Made by a program: the position numbers and the translations under genes. Of a stretch of 64,000 nucleotides of DNA, positions 46,517 through 54,936 are shown piece after piece. Source of the DNA: Streptomyces sp. XY006 (lineage in GTDB: Bacteria; Actinomycetota; Actinomycetes; Streptomycetales; Streptomycetaceae); NCBI RefSeq assembly GCF_002237655.1, contig NZ_NOKT01000009.1, positions 124,001 through 188,000 of the forward strand, written 5' to 3'. Below the pieces are notes generated by a model, which did no database searches, had not been told where the DNA came from, and was given only the letters and a program-made list of their open reading frames with translations. Each line of letters begins with the position of its first letter. Within the stretch, counting starts at the first letter, position 1.

Positions 46517-47172
46517 TCGAGGAACTGCTGCCCGAGACCGTGGTGACGGTCGAGGCGTACGGCCATGACGGCCCGGACACCCCGCTGTACCCCGAGGAGG
46601 CGGCGCTCGTGGCGCGGGCGGTGCCCAAGCGGCAGCGGGAGTTCGCCGTGGTCCGCTCCTGCGCCCGGCGCGCCCTGGAGAAGCTCGGCGTGCCGCCGCA
46701 GCCGATCCTGCCCGGCGAGCGCGGCGCCCCGGGCTGGCCGGAAGGCGTGGTCGGCAGCATGACCCACAGCGACGGCTACTGCGCCGCCTCCCTGGTCCGC
46801 GCCGGCGACCTGGCCTCGCTCGGCATCGACGCGGAGACCGACGCGCCGCTGCCCGAGGGGGTCCTGGCGGCCGTCGCCCTGCCGGCCGAGGAGGAACGGC
46901 TGCGGCGGCTCGCGGCGCAGCACCCCGGCGTCCACTGGGACCGGCTGCTGTTCAGCGCGAAGGAGTCCGTCTACAAGGCGTGGTTCCCGCTCACGGGGAA
47001 GTGGCTGGACTTCATGGAGGCCGACATCGAGATCACCGCGGACGGCGGCTTCACCGCCCGCCTCCTCGTCCCCGGACCACTGGTCGGCGGCCACCGCCTC
47101 GACCGCTTCGACGGCCGCTGGACCGCGGGCCGGGGGCTGGTCGCGACGGCGATCGGCGTGCCGCATCCCTGA
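46513..47172 (+). CDS. 4'-phosphopantetheinyl transferase, Sfp/EntD type
   Basis: A 219-residue transferase that moves phosphopantetheine from CoA to a carrier-protein serine. Motifs: EFAVVRSCARRALEKLG, the P1-like LPGERGAPGWPEGVVGSMTHSDGYCAA, the Mg-binding LGIDAETD, and FSAKESVYKAWFPLTGKWLDF. It resembles the EntD-like enzymes of Streptomyces that serve many natural-product pathways. GTG start 46513 overlaps the phosphoesterase stop. No carrier-protein gene is in the window, so it probably acts on clusters elsewhere in the chromosome. Confidence 0.93.
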   Translation: MIEELLPETVVTVEAYGHDGPDTPLYPEEAALVARAVPKRQREFAVVRSCARRALEKLGVPPQPILPGERGAPGWPEGVVGSMTHSDGYCAASLVRAGDLASLGIDAETDAPLPEGVLAAVALPAEEERLRRLAAQHPGVHWDRLLFSAKESVYKAWFPLTGKWLDFMEADIEITADGGFTARLLVPGPLVGGHRLDRFDGRWTAGRGLVATAIGVPHP

Positions 47173-47307
47173 GCCGCGGGCCCGCCGCCTCATCGGGTTC
47201 TCCAAGCCCGCTCACCACCCCCGCACGGCGCCCTGACCCCGCCTGCGGCCGCCAGGAGGCCGGGCCCCGGTCCCGGGCCAGGCCCCCTGCCCGCCGGTCC
47301 ACTCGGC

Positions 47308-47360
47308 CGGTCACCGCGCCGGCCACCGCGTCGGCCACTGCGCCGGTCACCGCGCCGGCC
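47308..47360. repeat. 12-bp tandem repeat, about four copies
   Basis: Units CGGTCACCGCGC, CGGCCACCGCGT, CGGCCACTGCGC, CGGTCACCGCGC, then a partial copy. They lie in the 208-bp space between the phosphopantetheinyl transferase and the small minus-strand gene, where I see no coding sequence I can support. Confidence 0.7.
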
Positions 47361-47380
47361 GGCGGCCCCGGCCTGTCACC

Positions 47381-47605
47381 TCAGGGCCCAGGCTCCGGGC
47401 ACCAGCTCTCCAGCAGACGGAAGAACGCCTCCTCGTTGCCCGTCAGGCCCGCCTGCCGCAGGGCCTGTTCCGCGTCGGCCAGGACGGCGGGCGGGACGAC
47501 CGGAGGGCCCGTCTCCCGGTCGAAGGCGGCGCGGACGGTGTGCAGCAGCCGCAGATAGGCCTGGACGGCGGTGCGCTCGCGGTCGGTCAGTACGGCGGTG
47601 GGCAT
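47381..47605 (-). CDS. Small hypothetical protein downstream of the ImmA/IrrE-like gene
   Basis: A 74-residue acidic, mostly helical protein (MPTAVLTDRERTAVQAYLRLL, then AVLADAEQALRQAGLTGNEEAFFRLLESW). It starts at ATG 47605 with GGGGAGAG upstream. No family recognised. It lies 152 bases after the metallopeptidase gene on the same strand, so it may be the third member of the XRE-peptidase unit. Confidence 0.6.
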   Translation of the reverse strand: MPTAVLTDRERTAVQAYLRLLHTVRAAFDRETGPPVVPPAVLADAEQALRQAGLTGNEEAFFRLLESWCPEPGP

Positions 47606-47757
47606 CGGTCGGCTCTCCCCGTGTCGGCGTCGTCGCTCCCCGCGCCTCGCGGCGCGCGCGCCCCGCACAGCCGGGGGCGCAACTCCAGCTTGCCGTCCAC
47701 CACTGACAATCCCGCCCCGCCGCCCGCCGGTTCGCCCGCTCGGCGCACAGGCGCGGG

Positions 47758-48306
47758 TCAGCTCTGCGGCCCCCGGTAGCCGAGAGAGGCCTCGATCCGC
47801 CCCGCCAGATGGTCCCGCTGCGCCGGCCCCCGTGCCGCCGAACCCGACAGCCACGTACGGCACTTGCTGGCGAGCAGCAGGCCGAAGCTCTCGGCCTCCT
47901 TCTCGTCGTCGAGATCGAAGCGCGTGCGCGCGGCCACCTTCAGCACCGTCGCCTGGAGGTCGGCGCGCTCGTCGAGCAGCCGGGCCGCGACGGCCGCCCC
48001 CTCGACGTGGTGGGAGCAGTGCCCGGCCTTCATGTGCCACAGCTCGTGGCCCAGGATCACCAACTGGTGGTCGGGCGCCGTGCGTTCCTCGATCACGACG
48101 AGGTCCTGCTCGGCCATGTCGAGCCAGAGCCCGCTGGCGGTCCCGGGCGGGAAGGCGGCCGTACGGAAGTGGACGGGACGGCCCCGGCGTCTGCTCATCG
48201 CGTCGCACAACGCGGCGTACAGCTCGTCGGGCCGTGCCGGCGCGGGGAGGGTCAGCTCCGCGACCAGCTCGCCGCACAGGCGGCGCATTTCCCTACCGAT
48301 GCCCAC
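47758..48306 (-). CDS. ImmA/IrrE-like metallopeptidase (toxin-like domain)
   Basis: About 182 residues. The zinc motif HELWHMKAGH (HExxH) is clear, with EKEAESFGLLLA further on in the usual position for the third ligand. Members of this family cleave a partner XRE repressor (ImmA/ImmR, IrrE/DdrO) or act in stress responses. I use GTG 48306 because GGGGAGA lies just upstream; a GTG at 48324 overlapping the XRE stop (GTGA) is also possible. It directly follows the XRE gene and so is very likely its protease partner. Confidence 0.87.
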   Translation of the reverse strand: MGIGREMRRLCGELVAELTLPAPARPDELYAALCDAMSRRRGRPVHFRTAAFPPGTASGLWLDMAEQDLVVIEERTAPDHQLVILGHELWHMKAGHCSHHVEGAAVAARLLDERADLQATVLKVAARTRFDLDDEKEAESFGLLLASKCRTWLSGSAARGPAQRDHLAGRIEASLGYRGPQS

Positions 48307-48320
48307 AGTTCTCCCCACGG

Positions 48321-48980
48321 TCACGACTCGGGCCGCTTGACGCTCTCCAGGAGCATGTCCAGCCACTCCGCGACCTTGTCGCGGTGCTGGTCGGTGGGCA
48401 GCTGTGCGGCCCGCCAGGCGATGCCGCGCACGCCGTGGTCCTGCAGCAGCCGCTCCAGCGGGTCGTCCGCCGCCGCTGCCGCCTCCCGCTCCCGGTCGGC
48501 GAGCTTCTGCAGCAGCTCCTGCTCGGTGTGCTGGAGGGCACTGACCAGCGCCTCGGGATCCTCGGCCGTGAGGAATCCGGCGTGCACCCGGAAGAACCGC
48601 TGGAGGGCGTCGCAGTGCTCCATGGTCGGCCGGCGGTCCCCGTTGATCAGGGCGCCGGCCTGCTGCCGGGACATGCCCGCGCCGTCGGCGATCTCCTGCT
48701 GGGTGTACTTGCGGCCGTTGGGCTTCAGACGGGTCCGGCGCAACAGGTCGAGACGCTGCAGGAAACGGGCCTGCACATCGGGCTCACCGGCGGGCCGGCC
48801 ACTGAGCAGGGCCTTGACCACCGGCTCCGGGACCCCGGAGGCGACGGACAGCCGCCCGGTGTCGAAGACCTCGGCGTGCGGCACGCCGAGCCGGTCGGCG
48901 AGCGCGGTGACACGGGAGACGACGGCCGGTAGCACGGCCGTACGCGTGGCGCCCGGACCCTCGACGAAGCCACCCGTCAC
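48321..48980 (-). CDS. XRE family helix-turn-helix regulator
   Basis: A 219-residue protein. The helix-turn-helix is in the middle: YTQQEIADGAGMSRQQAGALINGDRRPTMEHCDAL (in parts), flanked by an N-terminal helical region and a C-terminal helical tail. I use GTG 48980 because AGGAG lies 8 bases before it; an upstream GTG at 49004 lacks one. It is followed by the ImmA/IrrE-like peptidase gene, so it is probably the repressor that peptidase inactivates. It is divergent from a MmyB-domain gene with a 237-bp gap. Confidence 0.85.
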   Translation of the reverse strand: MTGGFVEGPGATRTAVLPAVVSRVTALADRLGVPHAEVFDTGRLSVASGVPEPVVKALLSGRPAGEPDVQARFLQRLDLLRRTRLKPNGRKYTQQEIADGAGMSRQQAGALINGDRRPTMEHCDALQRFFRVHAGFLTAEDPEALVSALQHTEQELLQKLADREREAAAAADDPLERLLQDHGVRGIAWRAAQLPTDQHRDKVAEWLDMLLESVKRPES

Positions 48981-49141
48981 CGACGATTCTCCTACGTCTC
49001 TCACAGGCTTCTCACAAGCGGATGCCGTGACTTACCCGGCGTGAACTTCCCGGAGCGTAGCCGGTGCCTCGAACTCACATCCAGGTCTCGCCACAACTGT
49101 GGCCAATTTCAGCCGTCAACAGGCATGAAATGCCACGATAG

Positions 49142-49171
49142 TTGACACGCCTCAACCCTGGGCACCAGGAT
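49142..49171 (+). promoter_or_regulatory. Promoter of the MmyB-like gene
   Basis: TTGACA (49142-49147), 18 bases, CAGGAT (49166-49171), a common Streptomyces vegetative type. The start would be about 40 bases before the ATG at 49218. The rest of the divergent gap has no gene I can support; it is less GC-rich than its flanks between 49070 and 49160, as expected for a control region. Confidence 0.65.
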
Positions 49172-49217
49172 CGGGGCGCCGCGTCAAGGCCGCACAGGCA
49201 AGAGGGGTGACCTCCCG

Positions 49218-49877
49218 ATGGCATTTCAGGCAGGAGGGCAGCGGCCGGCACCGCGGCCCGTCCCCGAGAATCCAGAGGCCCAGGCCTACCTGGACGACTG
49301 CGCCGGGCTTCTGGAAGCCGTCTCCTTCCCCTCGCTCGTCGTCGACCACTGCTGGGACGTCGTTCTCACCAACAGCGCCTTCCGGTCACTTTTCGGCGGG
49401 GTCGGCCCGCACCCCACGGCCATGCCGGACGGCAACTTCCTGCGGTTCGTGCTCTTCCACCCCGACGCGCCCACGGTGCTCGGCGAGCACGAGGCGAGCT
49501 GGTGCCTGCCGATGCTCGCGCACTTCGCGCGCACGGCGGAGAGCCACGGCCCCGACCACGGCCTGCAGGCCATCCGCCGCGAGATCGCCCAGGACCCGAT
49601 CATGGAGGCCGCCTACCGGCACGGCCTGCCGCACTGGATCCGCGCGGTCGGCGAGGAGGCCGTCGAGCTCGACGGTGCCGTACGGCCGGTGCTGCATCCG
49701 GACCCGCGCTGGGGCGCCACCGACTGCCGGATCGTCGCCGAGACCTCCCGGACGCTGGAGGAACTGGGCTGCACCCGGCTCACGTTCGTCCTGCGCGAGG
49801 CCCGCCGCGCCCCGTCCCGGGACCGCAGGGCGCGCCGCACCGCCTCCCACCTGAGGGTCGTCCCGACGGCCGGCTGA
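49218..49877 (+). CDS. Stand-alone MmyB-like ligand-binding domain protein
   Basis: A 219-residue protein. SLVVDHCWDVVLTNSAFRSLFGG and LRFVLFHPDAPTVL are hallmarks of the MmyB-like domain that normally follows an XRE helix-turn-helix in Streptomyces regulators; LHPDPRWGATDCRIVAETSRTLEE is the domain end. The DNA-binding half is missing, and nothing like it precedes the ATG. It might act as a co-regulator with the divergent XRE protein. A good TTGACA/CAGGAT promoter precedes it, so it is not a decayed 3' end. Confidence 0.82.
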   Translation: MAFQAGGQRPAPRPVPENPEAQAYLDDCAGLLEAVSFPSLVVDHCWDVVLTNSAFRSLFGGVGPHPTAMPDGNFLRFVLFHPDAPTVLGEHEASWCLPMLAHFARTAESHGPDHGLQAIRREIAQDPIMEAAYRHGLPHWIRAVGEEAVELDGAVRPVLHPDPRWGATDCRIVAETSRTLEELGCTRLTFVLREARRAPSRDRRARRTASHLRVVPTAG

Positions 49878-49937
49878 CCGCTCCCGCGCTGCCCGCACGT
49901 CCCGGGCTGCTCTCTTCCCGGATGCTGTGGTGTGTGA

Positions 49938-49949
49938 CATAGTACTGGC
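49938..49949 (+). promoter_or_regulatory. Probable leaderless promoter of the hydroxyproline operon
   Basis: CATAGT (49938-49943), which fits a -10 box, ends 6 bases before the GTG at 49950, and there is no purine-rich ribosome site. This spacing predicts transcription starting at or next to the start codon, i.e. a leaderless message. The -35 region is not clear. Confidence 0.45.
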
Positions 49950-51104
49950 GTGAGCAAGCCGCTGACCTGCGATGTCGTGGTGATCGGCGCCGGAGTGGTC
50001 GGCGCCGCCTGCGCTCTGTACGCGGCCCGGGCCGGCCTCGGCACCGTCGTGGTGGACCGGGGCCCGGTGGCCGGCGGGACGACCGGCGCGGGGGAGGGCA
50101 ACCTCCTCGTCTCCGACAAGGAACCCGGGCCCGAGCTCGACCTGGCCCTGCTCTCCGCCCGCCTGTGGGCCGAACTGGCCGCGGAGGGGCTGGGCGAGGC
50201 CGTCGAGTACGAGGCCAAGGGCGGAGTCGTCGTCGCCGGCACGGACGCGGCCCGGGCCGGGCTGGAGCAACTCGCCGCCGGGCAGCGGGCGGCCGGGGTC
50301 GAGGCGGAGACCGTGCCCGCCGACCGGCTCACCGACCTGGAGCCGTATCTGGCCCCCGGCCTGGCCGGCGGCGTGCACTACCCGCAGGACGCCCAGGTGA
50401 TGCCCGCCCTCGCGGCGGCGCACCTGCTGCGCGCCTCGGGCGCCCGGCAGTGCACCGGCCGGGAGGTGACCGGGGTGCTGCGCGGCCCGGGAGGCGCGGT
50501 GCGCGGGGTGCGCACCGACCGGGGCGACCTGCACGCCCCGGCGGTCGTCAACGCGGCCGGCACCTGGGGCGGCGAGGTCGCGGCCCGGGCCGGCGTGTCG
50601 CTGCCGGTGCTGCCCCGGCGTGGCTTCGTCCTGGTCACCGAACCGCTGCCGCCCCGCGTCCGGCACAAGGTCTACGCCGCCGACTACGTGGCCGACGTGG
50701 CGAGCGACGCGACGCGGCTGCAGACCTCCCCGGTGGTGGAGGGAACCCCCGCCGGGCCGGTCCTCATCGGCGCCAGCCGCGAACGGGTCGGCTTCGACCG
50801 CTCGGTCTCGCTCCCGGCCCTGCGCGCGCTCGCGGCCGGCGCGACCCGGCTCTTCCCCTTCCTCGCCGGAGTGCGGGCCATGCGCACGTACGCCGGATTC
50901 CGGCCCTACCTGCCGGACCACCTGCCCGCGATCGGCCCCGACCCCCGGGCGCCCGGGCTGTTCCACGCCTGCGGCCACGAGGGCGCGGGCATCGGGCTGG
51001 CCACCGGCACCGGGCAGCTGATCGCCGCGCTGCTGACCGGGCGGACGCCCGCCCTGGACCCGGGGCCGTTCCGGCCCGACCGCTTCCCCGAGGAGGCCGT
51101 GTGA
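49950..51104 (+). CDS. FAD-dependent oxidoreductase, DAO type (D-hydroxyproline dehydrogenase, catalytic subunit)
   Basis: A 384-residue amine/D-amino-acid oxidase-fold flavoprotein: VVVIGAGVVGAACALYAARAGLGTVVVD (FAD), then GLFHACGHEGAGIGLATGTGQLIAALLTG at the C terminus. It shares its operon with a small 2Fe-2S protein and a BFD-carrying flavoprotein, the three-part make-up of HcnABC- or HypO-type dehydrogenases. With the deaminase and epimerase downstream it should oxidise cis-4-hydroxy-D-proline to pyrroline-4-hydroxy-2-carboxylate. Ends in GTGA overlapping the next gene. Confidence 0.88.
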   Translation: MSKPLTCDVVVIGAGVVGAACALYAARAGLGTVVVDRGPVAGGTTGAGEGNLLVSDKEPGPELDLALLSARLWAELAAEGLGEAVEYEAKGGVVVAGTDAARAGLEQLAAGQRAAGVEAETVPADRLTDLEPYLAPGLAGGVHYPQDAQVMPALAAAHLLRASGARQCTGREVTGVLRGPGGAVRGVRTDRGDLHAPAVVNAAGTWGGEVAARAGVSLPVLPRRGFVLVTEPLPPRVRHKVYAADYVADVASDATRLQTSPVVEGTPAGPVLIGASRERVGFDRSVSLPALRALAAGATRLFPFLAGVRAMRTYAGFRPYLPDHLPAIGPDPRAPGLFHACGHEGAGIGLATGTGQLIAALLTGRTPALDPGPFRPDRFPEEAV

Positions 51105-51415
51105 ATCCCCTGGAACTCGCGGGGGCGCGCCCCGGGCCCGCCTTCACGGTCACCTTCGACGGACGGCCGGTCGAGGCGCTGCCGGGGCAGACGGTCGCCG
51201 CGGTGCTGTGGGCGGCGGGCGTCACCTCCTGGCGCGCCACACGCGGCGAGGGCCGGCCGCGCGGCGTGTTCTGCGGCATCGGCGTCTGCTTCGACTGCCT
51301 GGTCACCGTCAACGACCGCCCCAACCAGCGGGCGTGTGTGGTGCCGGCCCGGCCGGGCGACGCGATCACCACGCAGGACGGCACGGGACACGAGGGGGCG
51401 AGCGGTGGGCACTGA
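51101..51415 (+). CDS. (2Fe-2S)-binding subunit of the hydroxyproline dehydrogenase
   Basis: A 104-residue plant-ferredoxin-type protein with cysteines at GVFCGIGVCFDCLVTVND and RACVVPARPGD (C-x4-C-x2-C...C). It resembles the N-terminal part of sarcosine oxidase alpha and HcnA. The GTG overlaps the oxidase stop (GTGA). It should carry electrons between the two flavin subunits. Confidence 0.9.
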   Translation: MNPLELAGARPGPAFTVTFDGRPVEALPGQTVAAVLWAAGVTSWRATRGEGRPRGVFCGIGVCFDCLVTVNDRPNQRACVVPARPGDAITTQDGTGHEGASGGH

Positions 51416-51634
51416 ACCGGACGTGACCGGCTCCGGCCGTACGGACGGCCTCCCGCCCGCCCGGCCGACCTGCGGCCGGGCCCGGCTGATGCGGCCCGCC
51501 CGGGCCGGAGCCGACGACGTCGAGGCCGAGTTCACACCGGCGCCGGACGACCCCGGCACCGGCGGCCCGCTCGCGGCGGCGCAGGCGCGGCCAGGTCGCC
51601 CCGCCACCGGCCGACGGCACGGAAGGGGTGGCTC
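51416..51634 (+). other. 219-bp unexplained spacer inside the hydroxyproline operon
   Basis: All other junctions in this operon overlap or lie 13-36 bases apart, but here 219 bases separate the iron-sulfur and flavoprotein subunit genes. A frame from GTG 51405 stays open to 51656 (about 83 residues, rich in R, P, G), with no recognisable domain, and a minus-strand frame is open too; in GC-rich DNA neither is strong evidence for a gene. Confidence 0.4.
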
Positions 51635-52999
51635 ATGCGTGCCGAGTTCGTCGTGATCGGGGCCGGGCCCGCCGGGCTCGCCGCCGCGCTCGCCGCCTCC
51701 GCACGCGGCGTGCGGGTCGTGCTCGTCGACGCGGCGCCCACGCCGGGCGGTCAGTTCTACCGGCAGCCCGCCGCCGGGCTCGGGGCCGGACGGCCCGAGG
51801 CGCTGCACCACCGGTGGCGGACCTGGCAGCGGCTGCGGGACGGACTCGCCGCCGGTTCCGTGCGCACGCTGACGGACCACCACGTGTGGTGCGTGGAGCG
51901 CACGCCGGACGGTTTCACCGTGCACGCGCTGACCGGGCCCGGCCAGGAGGAGCCGGCCGAAGTGCGCGCCCCGGCCGTGCTCCTGGCCACCGGCGGCTAC
52001 GAGACGGTGCTGCCCTTCCCCGGCTGGACGCTCCCGGGCGTGGTCACCGCCGGGGGAGCGCAGGCCATGCTCAAGGGCAGCCTCGTGGTGCCGGGGCGCC
52101 GGGCCGTCGTCGCCGGGTCGGGGCCGCTGCTGCTGCCCGTGGCGACCGGCCTCGCGGCCGCCGGGGTCGAGGTCGCCGCACTGGTGGAGTCCAGCGCACC
52201 CGAACGCCTCGCCCGCCACGGCCGGGCCCTGGCCGGGAAGCTCCCCGAGGGCGCCGGGTACGCCGCCCGGCTCCTGCGCCACCGCGTGCCCGTCCTGCCC
52301 CGCCACACCGTCGTCCGCGCCCACGGCGACGAGCGGGTCACCGGGGTGACGGTCGCCGCCCTCGGCACCGACGGCCGCCTCCGGCCCGGCACCGAGCGGC
52401 ACCTGCCGTGTGACACCCTCGCCGTCGGCCACGGCATGCTCCCGCACACCGACCTCGCGGAGAGCCTCGGCTGCCGCCTCGACGGACTCGCCGTGGCCGT
52501 CGACGACGAGCAGCGCACCGACGTGCCCGGCGTCTGGGCGGCCGGGGAGGCCACCGGCGTCGGCGGCGCCGCCCTCGCCCTCGCCGAGGGACACATCGCC
52601 GGCCGCTCCGCCGCAGCACGCCTGCGCGGCACCGCCCCCGACCCGGCCCCCGCCGCGCTGAAGGCCCGTAGGCGGCTCGGCAGATCCGCCGCCGCCCTCG
52701 ACTCCGCCTGCGCGCCGCCCGCTCACTGGGCCGAACAGCTCACCGACGACACCGTGGTCTGCCGCTGCGAGGAGGTCACCGCCGGGGCCGTGCGCGCCGC
52801 CCTGGACCTCGGGGCGGGCGACGAACGGACGGTGAAGCTGCTCACCCGGGCCGGGATGGGCTGGTGCCAGGGCCGGATGTGCTCCACCGCGGTCGCCGGC
52901 CTCGCCGGATGCCCGCCCACCCCGGCCCGGCGGCCGTTCGCCCGCCCCGTACCGCTCGGCGTCCTCGCCCGGCACGATCCCCAGGAGGGACTGTCATGA
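51635..52999 (+). CDS. FAD/NAD(P)-dependent oxidoreductase with C-terminal BFD-like [2Fe-2S] domain (hydroxyproline dehydrogenase subunit)
   Basis: A 454-residue flavoprotein: EFVVIGAGPAGLAAALAASARGVRVVLVD, then PGGQFYRQP, a second nucleotide fold VVAGSGPLLLPVATGLAAAGVEV, and VWAAGEATGVGGAALALAEGHIAG. At the end VVCRCEEVTAGAVRAAL and GMGWCQGRMC hold the four cysteines of a BFD-like cluster. This is the HcnB/large-subunit pattern of three-part amine dehydrogenases. It overlaps the deaminase start (ATGA). Confidence 0.9.
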   Translation: MRAEFVVIGAGPAGLAAALAASARGVRVVLVDAAPTPGGQFYRQPAAGLGAGRPEALHHRWRTWQRLRDGLAAGSVRTLTDHHVWCVERTPDGFTVHALTGPGQEEPAEVRAPAVLLATGGYETVLPFPGWTLPGVVTAGGAQAMLKGSLVVPGRRAVVAGSGPLLLPVATGLAAAGVEVAALVESSAPERLARHGRALAGKLPEGAGYAARLLRHRVPVLPRHTVVRAHGDERVTGVTVAALGTDGRLRPGTERHLPCDTLAVGHGMLPHTDLAESLGCRLDGLAVAVDDEQRTDVPGVWAAGEATGVGGAALALAEGHIAGRSAAARLRGTAPDPAPAALKARRRLGRSAAALDSACAPPAHWAEQLTDDTVVCRCEEVTAGAVRAALDLGAGDERTVKLLTRAGMGWCQGRMCSTAVAGLAGCPPTPARRPFARPVPLGVLARHDPQEGLS

Positions 53000-53886
53000 C
53001 CGACCACCGCCCCTGGCGCGGCGTCCTCGTCGCCACCGCGCTTCCGCTGCACGACGACCTGTCCGTGGACTACGACCGGTACGCCGAACACTGCGCCTGG
53101 CTGGTGGAGAGCGGCTGCGACGGCGTCGTGCCGAACGGCTCCCTCGGCGAGTACCAGGTGCTCACCCCCGAGGAGCGGGCCCGGGTCGTCGAGACGGCGG
53201 TCGCCGCGATCGGCGGGGAGCGCGTCATGCCCGGCGTCGCCGCCTACGGCTCCGCGGAGGCCCGGCGCTGGGCCGAGCAGGCCGCCGAGGCCGGCTGCCG
53301 GTCCGTGATGCTGCTGCCGCCCAACGCCTACCGCGCCGACGAGCGCGCCGTCCTCGCCCACTACGCCGAGGTGGCGAAGGCGGGCCTGCCGGTCGTCGCG
53401 TACAACAACCCGATCGACACCAAGGTCGACCTCGTGCCGGAACTGCTCGCCCGGCTGCACGGCGAGGGCCTCGTGCAGGCGGTCAAGGAGTTCTCCGGCG
53501 ACGTCCGCCGGGCCTACCGGATCGCCGAACTCGCCCCGGAGCTGGACCTGTTGATCGGCGCGGACGACGTCCTGCTGGAGCTGGCCGTGGCCGGCGCCAA
53601 GGGCTGGGTGGCGGGGTATCCGAACGCCCTGCCCCGGGCCTCGGCCGAGCTGTACCGCGCGGCCGTCGGCGGCGACCTCGACACCGCGCTGCCCCTGTAC
53701 CGGCAGCTCCACCCGCTGCTGCGCTGGGACTCGCGGGTGGAGTTCGTCCAGGCCATCAAGCTGTCCATGGACCTCGTCGGCCGTCACGGCGGCCCGTGCC
53801 GCCCGCCCCGGGTGCCCCTGCTGCCCGAGCAGGAGGCCGCCGTCCGGGCCGCCACCGAGAAGGCCGTCGCCGCCGGACTCTCCTAG
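52996..53886 (+). CDS. Dihydrodipicolinate synthase-family deaminase (probable pyrroline-4-hydroxy-2-carboxylate deaminase)
   Basis: A 296-residue TIM-barrel Schiff-base enzyme. VVPNGSLGEYQVLTPEERARVVE, YNNPIDTKVDL (the conserved Tyr region) and the Schiff-base lysine in VQAVKEFSGDV are typical. DapA-family members in hydroxyproline operons convert pyrroline-4-hydroxy-2-carboxylate to alpha-ketoglutarate semialdehyde and ammonia, and the neighbours here fit that role rather than lysine synthesis. The ATG overlaps the flavoprotein stop, 13 bases before the epimerase. Confidence 0.9.
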   Translation: MTDHRPWRGVLVATALPLHDDLSVDYDRYAEHCAWLVESGCDGVVPNGSLGEYQVLTPEERARVVETAVAAIGGERVMPGVAAYGSAEARRWAEQAAEAGCRSVMLLPPNAYRADERAVLAHYAEVAKAGLPVVAYNNPIDTKVDLVPELLARLHGEGLVQAVKEFSGDVRRAYRIAELAPELDLLIGADDVLLELAVAGAKGWVAGYPNALPRASAELYRAAVGGDLDTALPLYRQLHPLLRWDSRVEFVQAIKLSMDLVGRHGGPCRPPRVPLLPEQEAAVRAATEKAVAAGLS

Positions 53887-53899
53887 CGAAGGACCGATC

Positions 53900-54901
53900 A
53901 TGCGCAGCAGACTCGTCCTGCACGCCGTCGACTCGCACACCGAGGGCATGCCGACCCGGGTGATCACCGGCGGCATCGGCACCATCCCCGGCGCCACCAT
54001 GAACGAGCGGCGGCTGTGGTTCCGCGAACACCGCGACGACATCAAGCAGTTGCTGATGAACGAACCGCGCGGCCACTCCGCCATGAGCGGCGCGATCCTC
54101 CAGCCGCCGACCCGGCCCGACTGCGACTGGGGCGTCGTCTACATCGAGGTCTCCGGCTATCTGCCGATGTGCGGGCACGGCACCATCGGCGTGGCCACCG
54201 TGCTCGTCGAGACCGGCATGGTCGAGGCCGTCGAGCCGGTCACCACCCTCCGGCTCGACACCCCGGCCGGCCCGGTCGTCGCCGAGGTGGCGGTCGAGGA
54301 CGGCGCCGCGAAGTCGGTCACCCTGCGCAACGTGCCCTCGTTCGCCGTCGGTCTCGACCGCGAGGTCACCCTCGCCGACGGGCGGACGGTGACCTACGAC
54401 CTCGCCTTCGGCGGCAACTTCTACGCCATCCTGCCGCTGGAGCGGTTCGGCCTGCCCTTCGATCGGTCCCGCAAGGACGAGATCCTCGCCGCGGGCCTGT
54501 CCCTCATGGCCGCCGTCAACGCCGAGGACCCGCCGGTCCACCCGGAGGACCCCTCCATCCACGGTCTCCACCACGTCTACCTGGCCGCCCCCGGATCCAC
54601 CGCCCGGCACTCCCGGCACGCCATGGCCATCCACCCCGGCTGGTTCGACCGCTCGCCCTGCGGCACCGGCACCAGCGCCCGCATGGCACAACTGCACGCG
54701 CGCGGCGAACTCCCGCTGCACACCGAGTTCGTGAACGAGTCCTTCATCGGCACCCGGTTCACCGGCAGACTGCTGGGCACCACCGAGGTCGCCGGGCGCC
54801 CGGCCGTCCTGCCCAGCTTCACCGGGCGCGCCTGGGTCACCGGCACGGCCCAGTACCTGCTCGACCCCGACGACCCGTTCCCGGCCGGGTTCGTCCTGTA
54901 G
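53900..54901 (+). CDS. 4-hydroxyproline 2-epimerase (proline racemase family)
   Basis: A 333-residue enzyme interconverting trans-4-hydroxy-L-proline and cis-4-hydroxy-D-proline by two cysteines. Both are present: YLPMCGHGTIGVATVL and DRSPCGTGTSARMAQLHARG; the presence of the second Cys rules out a 3-hydroxyproline dehydratase. MNEPRGHSAMSGAIL is the family N-terminal motif. It lies after the DapA-like gene and before the GntR gene. It would start the pathway by making the D-isomer that the upstream dehydrogenase oxidises. Confidence 0.93.
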   Translation: MRSRLVLHAVDSHTEGMPTRVITGGIGTIPGATMNERRLWFREHRDDIKQLLMNEPRGHSAMSGAILQPPTRPDCDWGVVYIEVSGYLPMCGHGTIGVATVLVETGMVEAVEPVTTLRLDTPAGPVVAEVAVEDGAAKSVTLRNVPSFAVGLDREVTLADGRTVTYDLAFGGNFYAILPLERFGLPFDRSRKDEILAAGLSLMAAVNAEDPPVHPEDPSIHGLHHVYLAAPGSTARHSRHAMAIHPGWFDRSPCGTGTSARMAQLHARGELPLHTEFVNESFIGTRFTGRLLGTTEVAGRPAVLPSFTGRAWVTGTAQYLLDPDDPFPAGFVL

Positions 54902-54936
54902 CCGCACGTCCACCAGGAGAGGAAACCCCGACCGTC

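Noticed and set aside
47308..47360. Could the tandem repeats be a CRISPR array?
   Set aside because: Units are 12 bp, directly adjacent, with no spacers and no cas genes.
51405..51656. Small gene in the hydroxyproline operon gap
   Set aside because: Composition is that of random GC-rich DNA, an opposing frame is equally open, and no homology or clear ribosome spacing supports it. Listed only as an unexplained spacer.
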